Shown here piece after piece: positions 54,765-63,506 of a DNA stretch of 64,000 bases; the first letter of the stretch is position 1; each line of letters opens with the position of its first letter. Source of the DNA: Chloroflexota bacterium. GTDB lineage: Bacteria > Chloroflexota > Limnocylindria > Limnocylindrales > CSP1-4. A model generated the notes under the pieces. That model was given only the letters and a program-made list of their open reading frames with translations. It was not told the DNA's origin and did no database searches. The translations under genes and the position numbers were made by a program. The stretch covers positions 1 through 64,000 of the forward strand of contig JAJZRG010000006.1 in the NCBI GenBank assembly GCA_021802825.1, read 5' to 3'.

Positions 54765-55478
54765 TTAGGACCCGATCGGGACTGCCCCGCTGGTCGCGAA
54801 GTAGCTGACGCACTGGCCCTGGTTCTTGAACGTGAGCGTGTTGCCGCTGCCGTCCTTGTACAGGTTCGTCGCCCAACCGCCGTCCTTGCAGCTGGCGCCG
54901 GTCGTGGCGACCTGCGTCACGATGACGTTGTCGATGACCGGGCCCCAAGCGCCGGCCGTCAGGCTGGCGAAGGTCAGTGTCGAAGTGGTCCCTGTAGCGA
55001 CGAAGGTGTAGCCCAGCGTCTGGTACTTCATGTCGGTACGGGTATTGCCCATGACCTGCGTGTTGAAGTCGTAGGTCGCGGGGGCGGTGCTGGTCCCAGT
55101 CGCGCCGACCTGCACGGTCTTGACGCCAAGGTTGGAATCGGGGTTGCCGGAAAGCGCGAAGGTCACGAAGTACGTGCCGCCGTTCACGGTCGCGAAGGCG
55201 TTACTGGTGACGGCTCCTGCAGCGTTGCCGTCGAGGTCGACGCTCTTCGTGCCCGCTGCTGCCTGCCAGTACGAGGAGTCCACCCAGTCGACCGAACCGC
55301 TGCTCACGGTCCAGCCGCTGATCGCCGTGGATCCGGTGGGCAGTGTGTTAAAGATTCCGCCCGTGTACGAACCAGTCTCGAAGCTGCCGTTCGTGAGACC
55401 GGCCGCCAGCGCCGAGCCGGCGATCGCGAGCGATGCCACCACCGCGAGCGTCGTGCCAACAATCGAGCTTCTCTTCAT
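54765..55478 (-). CDS. Secreted choice-of-anchor-C-like (DUF642-type) protein
   Basis: A 237-residue exported protein. It has a signal peptide (about 1-26: MKRSS, hydrophobic VVASLAIAG, cleavage near ALAAG). The body is a beta-sandwich rich in Gly, Ser and Thr: GLTNGSFETG, GWTVSSGSVDWV, GTKSVDLDGNAAGAV, YFVTFALSGN. These match the choice-of-anchor-C family of secreted beta domains, some of which bind carbohydrates. The C-terminal CKDGGW ... FKNQGQCVSYF motif is a common short tail in secreted proteins of high-GC bacteria. A strong GGGAGG SD precedes the ATG. A Gly/Thr composition richer in A/T sets it apart from the neighbours. Confidence 0.8.
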   Translation of the reverse strand: MKRSSIVGTTLAVVASLAIAGSALAAGLTNGSFETGSYTGGIFNTLPTGSTAISGWTVSSGSVDWVDSSYWQAAAGTKSVDLDGNAAGAVTSNAFATVNGGTYFVTFALSGNPDSNLGVKTVQVGATGTSTAPATYDFNTQVMGNTRTDMKYQTLGYTFVATGTTSTLTFASLTAGAWGPVIDNVIVTQVATTGASCKDGGWATNLYKDGSGNTLTFKNQGQCVSYFATSGAVPIGS

Positions 55479-55875
55479 GAGCGCATGCCTCCCTAGGCTG
55501 CACGGGACGCGTGCAGCACGGCCGGGCGGGGTCGGTCTCGCCAGTGGCTCGGCGCGGTCCAGGCGGCCGAAGTTTGCGGACCGCGCGTCGTGGCCTCCCG
55601 TCTTGCCGGCTCATTGTAAGGCGCCGGTGCGACAGGCGCCGCGGCCGGGTCGATCTGCGGTCTGCGCCCTCTCGGCCGTCGCAGCTCCCCCAGCGCACGC
55701 GGGGCCAGCCCCGAATCGGGCCTGGTCTCCGAGCTCGCCCTGCTCGCTGAGCTTCGAAGCCAGGGCTCGCTCACGGAGTCAGAGTTCGGTTGGGCGAAGG
55801 TGAAGCCCCTCGGGCGGGACTAACGCGCCCGTACCGGGACTAACGCGCCCGTACCGTCGGTTCCGGGAGCGCAGC
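55479..55875. other. Intergenic region with a 20-bp tandem duplication
   Basis: About 400 bp without a gene. The only distinct structure is the duplication at 55816-55855. Confidence 0.5.
55816..55855. repeat. Perfect 20-bp tandem duplication
   Basis: GGGACTAACGCGCCCGTACC occurs twice in tandem (55816-55835, 55836-55855), just downstream of the membrane protein gene's stop. Confidence 0.85.
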
Positions 55876-56436
55876 TCAGCCCATCGACATCGCCTGCGGC
55901 GCAAGCGCGGCCATGGCGGCGACCGTGGCCAGGACGACGAGGGCCGCCAGGAGGGCGACCGCCCATCGGGCCGGCTGCCGCGCGAGGCCAGCAGCGAGGC
56001 GCGTAGGGACCTGTGTATGTGCCGTCAGCAGACCCAGAACGAGCACCGCCTCGAGGCCGCTCGATAGCGCATCGGCGAACCCGACCGCCTCGGTGGCGCC
56101 GGGCTCGGGGCCGATCGGCAGGCCGATCGTGCGTGACCACGCCCACACCGCCACGACCGCGGTGTTGACGACGACCCCGGCGATCCTGAGCCGTCGGGTT
56201 GCGCCGACGAGGTAAGCCGCCGACCAGCTGAGCTGGAACCACGCGAGGCAGGCGAAGGCGACCCCGTACGGCAGCCACTCGGCGAAGTGGTCCGGGGACA
56301 CGGCGAAGTGGATCCCCGCGGCGCCGAAGGAGAGAATCGCGAGCAGCGTCGATCCGGGGCGAGACCCAACGACCGCAGGCCAGGCAGCGGACGGCGAGGT
56401 CCGAGGCGCGGCCATAGGCTGGCTGGAGTCGGTCAC
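55876..56436 (-). CDS. Small integral membrane protein of unknown function
   Basis: A 186-residue protein with about five hydrophobic helices (for instance LLAILSFGAAGIHFAVSP, GVAFACLAWFQLSWSAAYLV, IAGVVVNTAVVAVWAW, LEAVLVLGLLTA and WAVALLAALVVLATVAAM). A GIHFAVSPDHFAEW segment contains two histidines in the first membrane region, reminiscent of haem- or metal-binding membrane proteins, but I cannot assign a family. The GTG at 56436 was chosen for its GGAGG SD 7 nt upstream. It stands alone and is divergent from the methyltransferase gene. Confidence 0.7.
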   Translation of the reverse strand: MTDSSQPMAAPRTSPSAAWPAVVGSRPGSTLLAILSFGAAGIHFAVSPDHFAEWLPYGVAFACLAWFQLSWSAAYLVGATRRLRIAGVVVNTAVVAVWAWSRTIGLPIGPEPGATEAVGFADALSSGLEAVLVLGLLTAHTQVPTRLAAGLARQPARWAVALLAALVVLATVAAMAALAPQAMSMG

Positions 56437-56605
56437 GATCCCACCTCCGGGGGGACTGGTCGCGGGATGCGTGGAGCATACCCGCACGCGGCTCGTCGGC
56501 TTGGAGGCGACCGCCCGCCCCGAAACCGTGTCAGTCCTCACGCGCATCTCGCGCCCGGACGGGAGTCGGACCGCGCGGTCTGCGCCGCGAGACCCGCGCT
56601 CGTGC

Positions 56606-56611
56606 GACGAT
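56606..56611 (+). promoter_or_regulatory. -10 box for a leaderless methyltransferase gene
   Basis: GACGAT ends exactly 6 nt before the ATG at 56618; no SD. Confidence 0.35.
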
Positions 56612-56617
56612 GGGCGC

Positions 56618-57487
56618 ATGCCCGACCTCGAGCTCCTCGACTGCGGCGATGGCCGGCGCCTCGAGCGCTTCGGCCGTGTCCTCGTTGACCGCCCTGCGCC
56701 GGGTGCCACCATGCCCCGTCGCCTCTCGGCGGCCGACTGGGCGAAGCCGGACCTCCGCTGGTCGAAGGGCGGGTGGGTGCGAGGCGCAGCAGCGGATTCG
56801 TGGCCGGTCCGCGTCGGCGACCTGACCTTGGAGTGCCGGCCGGCCTCCGGGGGCCAGGTCGGGGTGTTCCCCGAGCACGCGGTCACCTGGGCCTGGCTCG
56901 ACGCTGCGGTTCGGACCGCCGCGGAGCGGCTCGAGCGGCCGCCCGAGGTGCTCTCGCTGTTCGCCTACACCGGCGGCGCGACGCTCACCTGCGCGAGGGC
57001 GGGGGCGCGCGTGACCCATGTGGACTCGTCCAGGCCCGCTGTTGCCTGGGCGAGACAGAACGCCGCACTGTCCAGGCTCGCCGAGGCGCCGGTCCGCTGG
57101 CTGGCGGAGGACGCCCGCGCCTACGTCCGTCGCGAGCGGCGCCGGGGCCGCCACTACGACGGCGTCATCCTCGACCCGCCCACCTACGGGCACGGCGATG
57201 GCGCCTGGCAGATCGATGCCGACCTGCCCGCCCTGCTCGACGACCTGCTCGCGCTCTGCGGCGCGCGGCCGTCGCTGTTCCTGCTCTCGGCGCACACGCT
57301 CGGCTACGACGGCGAGCGGCTTGCCGCCATGGTGCGCGAGCACATCGGCGTGGGAGCCGACGGTGCTCCGCTGGCGCTCGACTCGCGCGCGGGCAACCGG
57401 CTGGACCTGGGCGCCTGGGCGTGCGGCGGGGTCCACGGCCCGAAGCCGGTCGCCCGCAAGCGGCCGTCGCCGGCGCGCCGCCCCTGA
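56618..57487 (+). CDS. Class I SAM-dependent methyltransferase (RlmI/RlmK-like)
   Basis: A 289-residue Rossmann-fold methyltransferase. It shows the rRNA-cytosine/guanine methyltransferase pattern: EHAVTWAWLDAAV, SAM motif I VLSLFAYTGGATLTCARAGARVTHVDSS, motif IV VILDPPTYGHGDGAW (DPPxYG) and FLLSAHTLGY. The DPPxY motif is typical of enzymes acting on 23S rRNA bases. The usual PUA domain of RlmI is absent. The ATG at 56618 gives the conserved start LELLDCGDGRRLERFG. It is followed 26 bp later by a second RNA methyltransferase gene, so both may act on rRNA. Confidence 0.85.
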   Translation: MPDLELLDCGDGRRLERFGRVLVDRPAPGATMPRRLSAADWAKPDLRWSKGGWVRGAAADSWPVRVGDLTLECRPASGGQVGVFPEHAVTWAWLDAAVRTAAERLERPPEVLSLFAYTGGATLTCARAGARVTHVDSSRPAVAWARQNAALSRLAEAPVRWLAEDARAYVRRERRRGRHYDGVILDPPTYGHGDGAWQIDADLPALLDDLLALCGARPSLFLLSAHTLGYDGERLAAMVREHIGVGADGAPLALDSRAGNRLDLGAWACGGVHGPKPVARKRPSPARRP

Positions 57488-57500
57488 CCGGCGTCTCTGC

Positions 57501-57506
57501 GAAGAT
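57501..57506 (+). promoter_or_regulatory. -10-like box for the TrmH-family gene
   Basis: GAAGAT ends exactly 6 nt before the GTG at 57513; a weak match, but in the same position as at other genes here. Confidence 0.25.
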
Positions 57507-57512
57507 CGCGCC

Positions 57513-58325
57513 GTGCCTCCCTACGAGCCTGAGATCACCAGCCCCAAGAACCCGCGCGTGCGCCACGCCATCGGCCTGCGCGAGCGCCGGGCGCGCGAGG
57601 AGACGGGGCTCACGGTCGTGGATGGCGTGAGGGAGCTCGAGCGGGCGATGGCCGCGGGCGCCCGCCCGATCGAGGTGTTCGCGGACCTCGCCCGCCTCGA
57701 CGCCCACGGCCGCGAGCTCCTGGGCGTCGCCCGGGAGAAGGGCGCCCTCGTCCTGCCGACTTCCGGCCAGGCGCTCGAGCGGCTCGGCTTCGGCGATCGG
57801 TCCGAGGGGATCGTGGCGACCGTGTCGGTGCCCGAGCTCACGGTGGCGGACCTGCGACTCCCGGACGACCCTCTGATCGTGGTGGTCGAGGGCGTCGAGA
57901 AGCCGGGCAACCTAGGCGCCGTGCTGCGCTCGGCCGACGCGGCCGGCGCGGACGCCGTGATCGCCGCTGACCCACGGGCAGACCTGTTCAACCCCAATGC
58001 GATCCGGGCCTCGCTGGGGGCGATCTTCGCGCTGCCGGTCGCCGCGGGCTCGAGCGCCGAGGTGAGGGCGGAGTTGGAGCGCCGCGGCGTGCGCATCGTC
58101 ACGGCGCGCGTGGACGCCGAGGAGCTGTACACGGACGTGGACCTCACGGGGCCGATCGCCATCGTGCTGGGCAGCGAGGCCGACGGGCTGACCGACCGAT
58201 GGCCGGCGCCGCCGGCCCTCGCGGTCCGCCTGCCGATGCTGGGAGTCGGCGACTCGCTCAACGTGTCGATCGCGGCGGCCGTGCTCCTGTACGAGGCGAG
58301 GCGCCAGCGCGGGCTGCCCGGCTGA
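57513..58325 (+). CDS. TrmH/SpoU-family RNA 2'-O-methyltransferase
   Basis: A 270-residue SPOUT enzyme. The N-terminal substrate-binding region starts ITSPKNPRVRHAIGLRERRAR. The knotted SAM domain has motif 1 VEGVEKPGNLGAVLRSADAAG, motif 2 IVLGSEADGL and motif 3 GVGDSLNVSIAAAVLLYE. This resembles RlmB/TsnR-type 23S rRNA methyltransferases. The GTG start (57513) has no SD; its frame follows the upstream methyltransferase by 26 bp. Some TsnR relatives give thiostrepton resistance, but this cannot be assumed. Confidence 0.92.
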   Translation: MPPYEPEITSPKNPRVRHAIGLRERRAREETGLTVVDGVRELERAMAAGARPIEVFADLARLDAHGRELLGVAREKGALVLPTSGQALERLGFGDRSEGIVATVSVPELTVADLRLPDDPLIVVVEGVEKPGNLGAVLRSADAAGADAVIAADPRADLFNPNAIRASLGAIFALPVAAGSSAEVRAELERRGVRIVTARVDAEELYTDVDLTGPIAIVLGSEADGLTDRWPAPPALAVRLPMLGVGDSLNVSIAAAVLLYEARRQRGLPG

Positions 58326-58395
58326 GTGTTCCCGCCGGGCGCACCGCGAGCGGAGTCGCGGCCCGCACCTGACGGCGATCCGCCCCGGGACGCGG

Positions 58396-60051
58396 TCAGC
58401 CGCCGGCCACGACCTCGCCATCCATCAGCACCAGCCTGGGCCGGGCGAACCAGAGCGCGCCGCCCACCTCGACCGGGTCCGCAAGCGCCGCAGCGGGCAA
58501 CACCACGATGTCCGCCCGCTGCCCCGGGACCAGCCTGCCGCGGTCACGCTCGCCCGCCGTTACCGCGGGGGCGACGCACCACGCCCGCAGCGACGCCCAG
58601 AGGTCGAGCGCGTTCTGGGGGCCGAACGGGGGCGTACCGGGCGCCCAGTCCGGGGCAGAGCGGGTGATGGCGCAGGCCACGCCGGGCCACGGGTCCACGG
58701 GCTCGACGGGGGCATCGGTCCCCGCCGCCACGACGGCCCCCGTGCCCGCGATCGCGGCGAGCGCGTACCCGCGCGCCTCCGCCCGCGCCCCCCACAGCCG
58801 GCGCGCCTGCACGGCGTCCGAGCGCACGTGCACGGGCTGCACCGACGCCGCGACGCCCAGCGCCGCGAACCTTGGCATGTCCGCGAAGGACACCAGCTGC
58901 GCGTGCTCCACCCGGGGCATGAGCGGCGTGGCGCCGACGGTCGGCGCGAGGGCGTCTAGCGCGGCCCGCACCGCGGCATCGCCGATGCCGTGGACCTGGG
59001 TCGCGATGCCGGCAGCAGCGGCGCGCGCCGCCTGGGCACGGAGCTCCGCGGGCGGGGTCAGCCACACGCCGTAGCCGCCGTTGGGCGGGTCGGGCTCGCC
59101 GGGAAACGGGTCGAGCGGCTCCAGGAGGGCCGCGGTCCGGGAGCCGAGCGACCCGTCGGCGAAGGTCTTGAGCCAGCCGAGCCGGAGCCGGTCGAGCGGG
59201 TCGGGGCCAAGGGGCGAGCCCGAGCGCAGGCCGCGCGCGATCGCCGCCTCCATCTGCTCGGGCCGCAGGCAGGCGTGGACGCGCACGCGGAGCCGGCCAC
59301 GGGCCGCGAGCAGGCGGTACGCGCCCATGGGGCCGCCCAGGCCCGGGGTCGGCGAGAGGCCGCCGGGGTCGTGCGCGGCGACCACGCCCAGCCCCACGAG
59401 CTCAAGGGTCAGCGCCTCGATCGCATCGCCGATCGCCGTTTCCGCCGCCGGTGGGATGAGGCTGCCGACGAGGCCCGCAGCGGTCTCGTGGAGGACACCC
59501 GTGGCGTGGCCGCTCGCGTCGCGGCGGATGACGCCGCCGCCCGGGTCGCTGCGGGCGTCATCGATGCCGGCCTCGGCCAGGGCGCGTGCGCTCGCGAGCA
59601 GGGCGTGATGGTCGTGGGCCCAGACGGCGACGCGACGGTCTGGGGCGGCACGCTCGAGGTCATCGGCGGTCGGCCAGCGTCCGAGGGCGTCCGCGTCCCA
59701 GCCCCCGCCCTCGATCCACGGCTCGGGGTCGGGGTACGCCGCTGCGAAGGCGCGCACGCGCCGGATGAGCTCGTCGATCGTCACGACCCCGGCCAGGTCC
59801 ACAGCGCGGCGCGCCATCGCGGCCGCGGCGAGGTGGAGGTGGGCGTCGGTGAGCCCGGGGATCGCGGCCTCGTCGGGCGCGAGCTCCAGCCGGCGGGTCC
59901 CCGGGCCCGCGAGCGCTTCCACCTGCGGGCGCGAACCGGCCGCCACCACCCGCCCGCCCCTGACCGCCAGCGCCTCGGCCCAGCCCGGGCCAGCCCCCCC
60001 GGCAAGGGTCGCGACCGGGCCGAGGACGATCAGCTCGGCGGGAGCCGTCAT
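58396..60051 (-). CDS. YtcJ-like amidohydrolase (amidohydrolase 3 family)
   Basis: A 551-residue metal hydrolase. The metal motif is LTDAHLHLAA (about 69), with KTFADGSLGSRTAALLEP, QVHGIGDAAVRAALDAL and RVEHAQLVSFADMPRFA as further family markers and the terminal GQRADIVVLPAAAL segment. YtcJ-type enzymes hydrolyse cyclic amides or N-acyl substrates; the substrate is unknown. The ATG overlaps the upstream MFS stop (ATGA), so transporter and hydrolase are probably functionally tied: uptake or export of the compound acted on. Confidence 0.9.
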   Translation of the reverse strand: MTAPAELIVLGPVATLAGGAGPGWAEALAVRGGRVVAAGSRPQVEALAGPGTRRLELAPDEAAIPGLTDAHLHLAAAAMARRAVDLAGVVTIDELIRRVRAFAAAYPDPEPWIEGGGWDADALGRWPTADDLERAAPDRRVAVWAHDHHALLASARALAEAGIDDARSDPGGGVIRRDASGHATGVLHETAAGLVGSLIPPAAETAIGDAIEALTLELVGLGVVAAHDPGGLSPTPGLGGPMGAYRLLAARGRLRVRVHACLRPEQMEAAIARGLRSGSPLGPDPLDRLRLGWLKTFADGSLGSRTAALLEPLDPFPGEPDPPNGGYGVWLTPPAELRAQAARAAAAGIATQVHGIGDAAVRAALDALAPTVGATPLMPRVEHAQLVSFADMPRFAALGVAASVQPVHVRSDAVQARRLWGARAEARGYALAAIAGTGAVVAAGTDAPVEPVDPWPGVACAITRSAPDWAPGTPPFGPQNALDLWASLRAWCVAPAVTAGERDRGRLVPGQRADIVVLPAAALADPVEVGGALWFARPRLVLMDGEVVAGG

Positions 60052-61694
60052 TCGCCCTGCGGCTCCTCCGAATCCGGGTCAGCGTGCGCGGGGTCGGCGG
60101 GTGCCGCGCCGACCGCAGCGTGCCCGCCATTCCCGGGCGGGTTGCCCTTGGGCGACGCGGTCAGCGCGGCGAGCCGTCGGCCGCCGGCACGGCGCTCGCT
60201 CGCCTCGAGTTCGGTGGCCACGGCCACGGCCACCGGGTCGAGCCCCGCCGGCCTCGCCGGGCCTATGGCGGTCGCCCGGGCCTCGACGGGGTTGAGCCGC
60301 CCCCGCCGCAGGATCGAGACCAAGCCGGAGATCGTGATGCCGACGCCCACGCTGTAGAGCACGTTGGTCGTGCCGATGAAGTCCGACAGCGGCCCGACGA
60401 TGATGATGGGCAGGAAGCTCGCGGTCGAGACCAGCATGTTGAGGACGCCGAACACCCGCCCGCGGACGTCCTCCGGGAGCTCCTCCTGGAGCTGGGTCTG
60501 CGCGGGGATGGCCACGAAGGCGTAGGCCACGCCTGCCAGCAGGGCGATGAAGATGACGATCGAGAGCAGGCTGCTGAAGTCGGCGAGCGACGGCAGCCCC
60601 GCGACCTGCTCGGCGCGCTGCAGAAACCGCGACACCGGCCCCACGGAGACGATCAGGATCACGAAGATCCCCAGCGCCACCAGGCCGAGCTCGATGATGC
60701 GCCGGCGTGGCATGAGGTGGCCCCACGAGTTGAGGACCAGGATGCCGGTCACGATGCCGAACCCGAGCGGCAGGACCACGACCGCGAAGTCCTTCGCCTC
60801 GAGCCCGAGCGCCGACTGGGCGAAGTCCGGTCCCAGCACGCCCAGCACGCCGACCAGCGATGCCGCGATGCCGAGGTAGACGAGCGACCAGCTGATCGCA
60901 CGGTTGAGCCGGATGTAGGCGATCCCCTCGCGCAGCTGGCCGAAGGTCGAGTCCATGGCCGCGGCGGCGGCGGCGTCGGCGGTTCGCTCGCCTTGCGGCC
61001 GGTCGGCCGTCGTGGCAGGGGCCGGCGGGAGCCACCAGCAGAACACGGCGGCCACCAGGTAGAAGACCGCCACGACGATGATCAGCCCAGGCGCACCGGC
61101 CAGGGTGACCACGATGGACCCCAGCAGCGCGTACCCGACGGCGAAAGCGGCGTTGAGCGTTATGGTGAAGATCCCGTTGGCGGCGACGAGCTGCTTGCGC
61201 GGGACGAGCTGCGGGATCATCGAGGCCTCGGCCGGCGCGAAGAAGACGGTCACGGTCGAGACCAGGGCGTTGAGCAGCAGGATCAGCGGCACGGACGACT
61301 GCGCCAGCCACAGCAGCACGAACATGGCCGCGCGCAGCAGGTTGGTGCCGACGAGGACGAACCGCTTGTCGAACCGGTCCACGTAGACGCCGGCAACGGC
61401 AGAGAACAGGACCGCGGGGCCGAGGAACGAGAGGATCAGCACGCTGACGGCGGTGTTCGACTTGGTGGTGTCGCGCACGATGACCGTCAGGCCGAAGAGG
61501 ACCATGTTCCCGCCGATCTGCGTGAACACCTGGCTCAGCCAGAGCAGGAGGAACGGCCGGTTGCGGAAGACGTCGAGGGCGCCGGGCTCACCGTTCCCGT
61601 TGCCGTCGCCATTGCCGTCGCCATTGCCGTTGGCATGGCCTTTCCCGCCGCCGTTCGCCGGGAGGCGGTCGGTGCGAGCCCCGCCGCCGGTCAT
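60048..61694 (-). CDS. Major facilitator superfamily transporter
   Basis: A 548-residue MFS protein with about 12 hydrophobic helices (FLLLWLSQVFTQIGGNMVLFGLTVIVRD first). It resembles the MFS group with a VDRFDKRFVL cytoplasmic loop and VRGRVFGVLNMLVSTASFLPI. The N-terminal 30 residues hold a GNGDGNGDGNGNG repeat, encoded by a 6-bp-type repeat. The cytoplasmic C-terminal ~80 residues are disordered. Substrate unknown; drug or peptide efflux is plausible. The ATG overlaps the DUF951 stop by ATGA. It shares an operon with a downstream amidohydrolase. Confidence 0.88.
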   Translation of the reverse strand: MTGGGARTDRLPANGGGKGHANGNGDGNGDGNGNGEPGALDVFRNRPFLLLWLSQVFTQIGGNMVLFGLTVIVRDTTKSNTAVSVLILSFLGPAVLFSAVAGVYVDRFDKRFVLVGTNLLRAAMFVLLWLAQSSVPLILLLNALVSTVTVFFAPAEASMIPQLVPRKQLVAANGIFTITLNAAFAVGYALLGSIVVTLAGAPGLIIVVAVFYLVAAVFCWWLPPAPATTADRPQGERTADAAAAAAMDSTFGQLREGIAYIRLNRAISWSLVYLGIAASLVGVLGVLGPDFAQSALGLEAKDFAVVVLPLGFGIVTGILVLNSWGHLMPRRRIIELGLVALGIFVILIVSVGPVSRFLQRAEQVAGLPSLADFSSLLSIVIFIALLAGVAYAFVAIPAQTQLQEELPEDVRGRVFGVLNMLVSTASFLPIIIVGPLSDFIGTTNVLYSVGVGITISGLVSILRRGRLNPVEARATAIGPARPAGLDPVAVAVATELEASERRAGGRRLAALTASPKGNPPGNGGHAAVGAAPADPAHADPDSEEPQGE

Positions 61695-61930
61695 GAGCGC
61701 TTGGGCGCGACGGCGGCGCTGATCGCGGGGTCCCCGCGGCTCACGAAGGCCACGAGGCGGCGCTCGAGGGCCGCTCGCTCGATGAGGGCGTGGCGGCCGC
61801 AACCCTGACAGCGCAGGCCGATGTCGGCGCCGAGCCGGTCCACGAGCCACGTGTCTGAGCCGCAGGGATGGGCGCGGCGCAGGCGGACGACGTCGCCGAG
61901 GTACAGCGCCATGACGGGGGTGCCTGACAT
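61691..61930 (-). CDS. DUF951 family protein
   Basis: A 79-residue (or 73 from the ATG at 61912) protein of the DUF951 family, recognised by LGDVVRLRRAHPCGSDTWLVDRLGADIGLRCQGCGRHALIERAALERR. Two CxxC-like cysteine positions (CGSD, CQGCG) suggest a metal site. Function is unknown; in Firmicutes the gene lies near chromosome-partition or tRNA genes. A TACGCT box 8 nt before the 61930 ATG argues for that start. It heads the DUF951-MFS-amidohydrolase operon. Confidence 0.85.
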   Translation of the reverse strand: MSGTPVMALYLGDVVRLRRAHPCGSDTWLVDRLGADIGLRCQGCGRHALIERAALERRLVAFVSRGDPAISAAVAPKRS

Positions 61931-61938
61931 CGCGCCCG

Positions 61939-61944
61939 AGCGTA
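61939..61944 (-). promoter_or_regulatory. -10 box for the DUF951 operon
   Basis: TACGCT on the minus strand, 8 nt before the ATG at 61930; no SD. Confidence 0.4.
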
Positions 61945-62037
61945 GCAGAGGGCGTCGGTGGGGGTCGGGCGGGAGCGCGGAGGCCCTGGGGGCGCGCGCG
62001 GGCGGGTGCCGGCTGGGGCCGAGGTCGTCCCAGCGGC

Positions 62038-62712
62038 TCAGAGGCGTGGGCGTCCGAGGACCGGCGCGATGCTCCGGTCGGTGGGCGGCACCACCACGAG
62101 ATCCTGAGGCAGCACCTTCACCTCCACCGTGGGGAACTGCGCGGTGAACTGCGCGATGAGCCCCCCCGCGCGCGACAGCGAACCCGCGAGGGTCTCCTGC
62201 TGACCCACGGCCAGGAGTTCAAGCGGCTCCGACAGTGGGCGGCCGGCGATCATGAGGTGGCCCGGGTCGCCGGTCACGACGACCCCCGGGACGATGCGGG
62301 TGCCATTCACCGCGATGGCCTCGGCGCCCGCGTTGCGCAACTCGTTGATGAGCTCGCCGACCGCAGGCCCGGGCAGCTGACCATTGACGGTGACCCGCAC
62401 GCCGGTGCCGGTGACACCGAGGGAGCCCGACCAGGCGAGGATGTGAGTCAGGTCTGAGCGCACCTGCGACGATGAGGTGTCACCCCGCTGGACGGCCCTC
62501 GCGAGGGACTCCTGCTGGGCCTGGAGCGACCGGATCTCGTCGCGCAGCTGGTTGTTGCGTGCCGTGACGTTGGCCACCAGCTCGGTAAGGTCCTGGACCG
62601 ACAGCTGGGTCAGTCCCTGGCCCTGCGCCTGCGAACGCAGCTGGGCCACGACGAGGAGCCCCAGGATCGCAAGCACCAGCCCGACCGCGAGCGGTCCCCT
62701 CCCCCGGCCCAT
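62038..62712 (-). CDS. DUF881 family membrane-anchored protein (second copy)
   Basis: A 224-residue protein: one N-terminal transmembrane helix (about 7-24), a coiled coil (about 40-90) and a C-terminal DUF881 domain (TGTGVRVTVNGQLPGPAVGELINELRNAGAEAIAVNGTRI). DUF881 proteins are extracytoplasmic, often in pairs near division or cell-wall genes; function is not known. Its ATG shares one base with the stop of the preceding DUF881 gene (TGATG). Confidence 0.85.
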   Translation of the reverse strand: MGRGRGPLAVGLVLAILGLLVVAQLRSQAQGQGLTQLSVQDLTELVANVTARNNQLRDEIRSLQAQQESLARAVQRGDTSSSQVRSDLTHILAWSGSLGVTGTGVRVTVNGQLPGPAVGELINELRNAGAEAIAVNGTRIVPGVVVTGDPGHLMIAGRPLSEPLELLAVGQQETLAGSLSRAGGLIAQFTAQFPTVEVKVLPQDLVVVPPTDRSIAPVLGRPRL

Positions 62713-63506
62713 CAGGGCATCCCCGAGGCAGGTGCCGTCGCCGGCGGCGATGAAGGCGACGCCGAGGGGGTGGCAACCCCGTACCGCAGATTCATCGAGC
62801 CCGCGTACGCGGGCAGGTCCACCTGGTCAGGAGTGGCGTACGAGACGCCGATCCCGAACGTCTGGCTGCGAGCCCGCACGAAGTCCACGAACCCCTGCTG
62901 GTGGGTCAGCGTGTCGAACATGGTGCTCGGCCCGATGGCGCTGATCTGGTAGGGCGCCGCGACATAGGCGCCGTTCACGACCACCGAGCCGCCGATGTCC
63001 ACGATGGCGGTCGACACCGTGACGCGCTCGCCGTTGATCGAGACGCCCTCGGCCCCCGCCGCCCACAGCTGGTCCACCACGGTGAGCACGTCAGCGCCCG
63101 ACACCAGGTAGTCCTGCGCATTGCCGTCGGCCGGCACCGGCAGGGTCGAATCGGACAGCTGGATGACGAGCCCCGGGCCAGTCATGGCCACGAGGCCGGC
63201 GGCGATCCGGGCGGCCTGGAGCTCGTCGTTGAGCTGCTTGGTCACGGCTGCGCCACCCTCGCCGGCGGCCTCGAGGTTCTGGATGGCCGCCCGTGCGTCG
63301 AGCAGCTGCTGCTTGAGCTGGGCCTGCTGCGCCTGGAGGTCCTGGACCGTCTCCACGAGTGGCGTGCGCTCCTGGCTCGTGTAGCGCACGCGCGGGCCCT
63401 CGGCTGCCATCTGGGCCGCCACCAGGAAGCCGAGCGCGAGCAGGGCCAGGCCGAGCGTCAGCTGCCAGGTGGGTATCGCCCGGATCCGGCCGGCGACCGC
63501 GGTCAC
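62712..63506 (-). CDS. DUF881 family membrane-anchored protein (first copy)
   Basis: A 264-residue paralogue of the next gene, with an N-terminal helix (about 13-33), coiled coil (LVETVQDLQAQQAQLKQQLLDARA) and DUF881 domain (TGPGLVIQLSDSTLPVPADGNAQDYLVSGADVLTVVDQLWAAGAEGVSINGERV). A Pro/Ser/Ala-rich tail ends it. The GTG start overlaps the upstream peptidase-like gene (GTGA). Two tandem, diverged copies suggest a heteromeric complex on the outside of the membrane. Confidence 0.85.
   Translation of the reverse strand: MTAVAGRIRAIPTWQLTLGLALLALGFLVAAQMAAEGPRVRYTSQERTPLVETVQDLQAQQAQLKQQLLDARAAIQNLEAAGEGGAAVTKQLNDELQAARIAAGLVAMTGPGLVIQLSDSTLPVPADGNAQDYLVSGADVLTVVDQLWAAGAEGVSINGERVTVSTAIVDIGGSVVVNGAYVAAPYQISAIGPSTMFDTLTHQQGFVDFVRARSQTFGIGVSYATPDQVDLPAYAGSMNLRYGVATPSASPSSPPATAPASGMP

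Noticed and set aside
54098-54768. Open frames after tRNA-Val as intact small genes
   Set aside because: Codon third positions show no bias and the only recognisable parts are integrase fragments in three frames.
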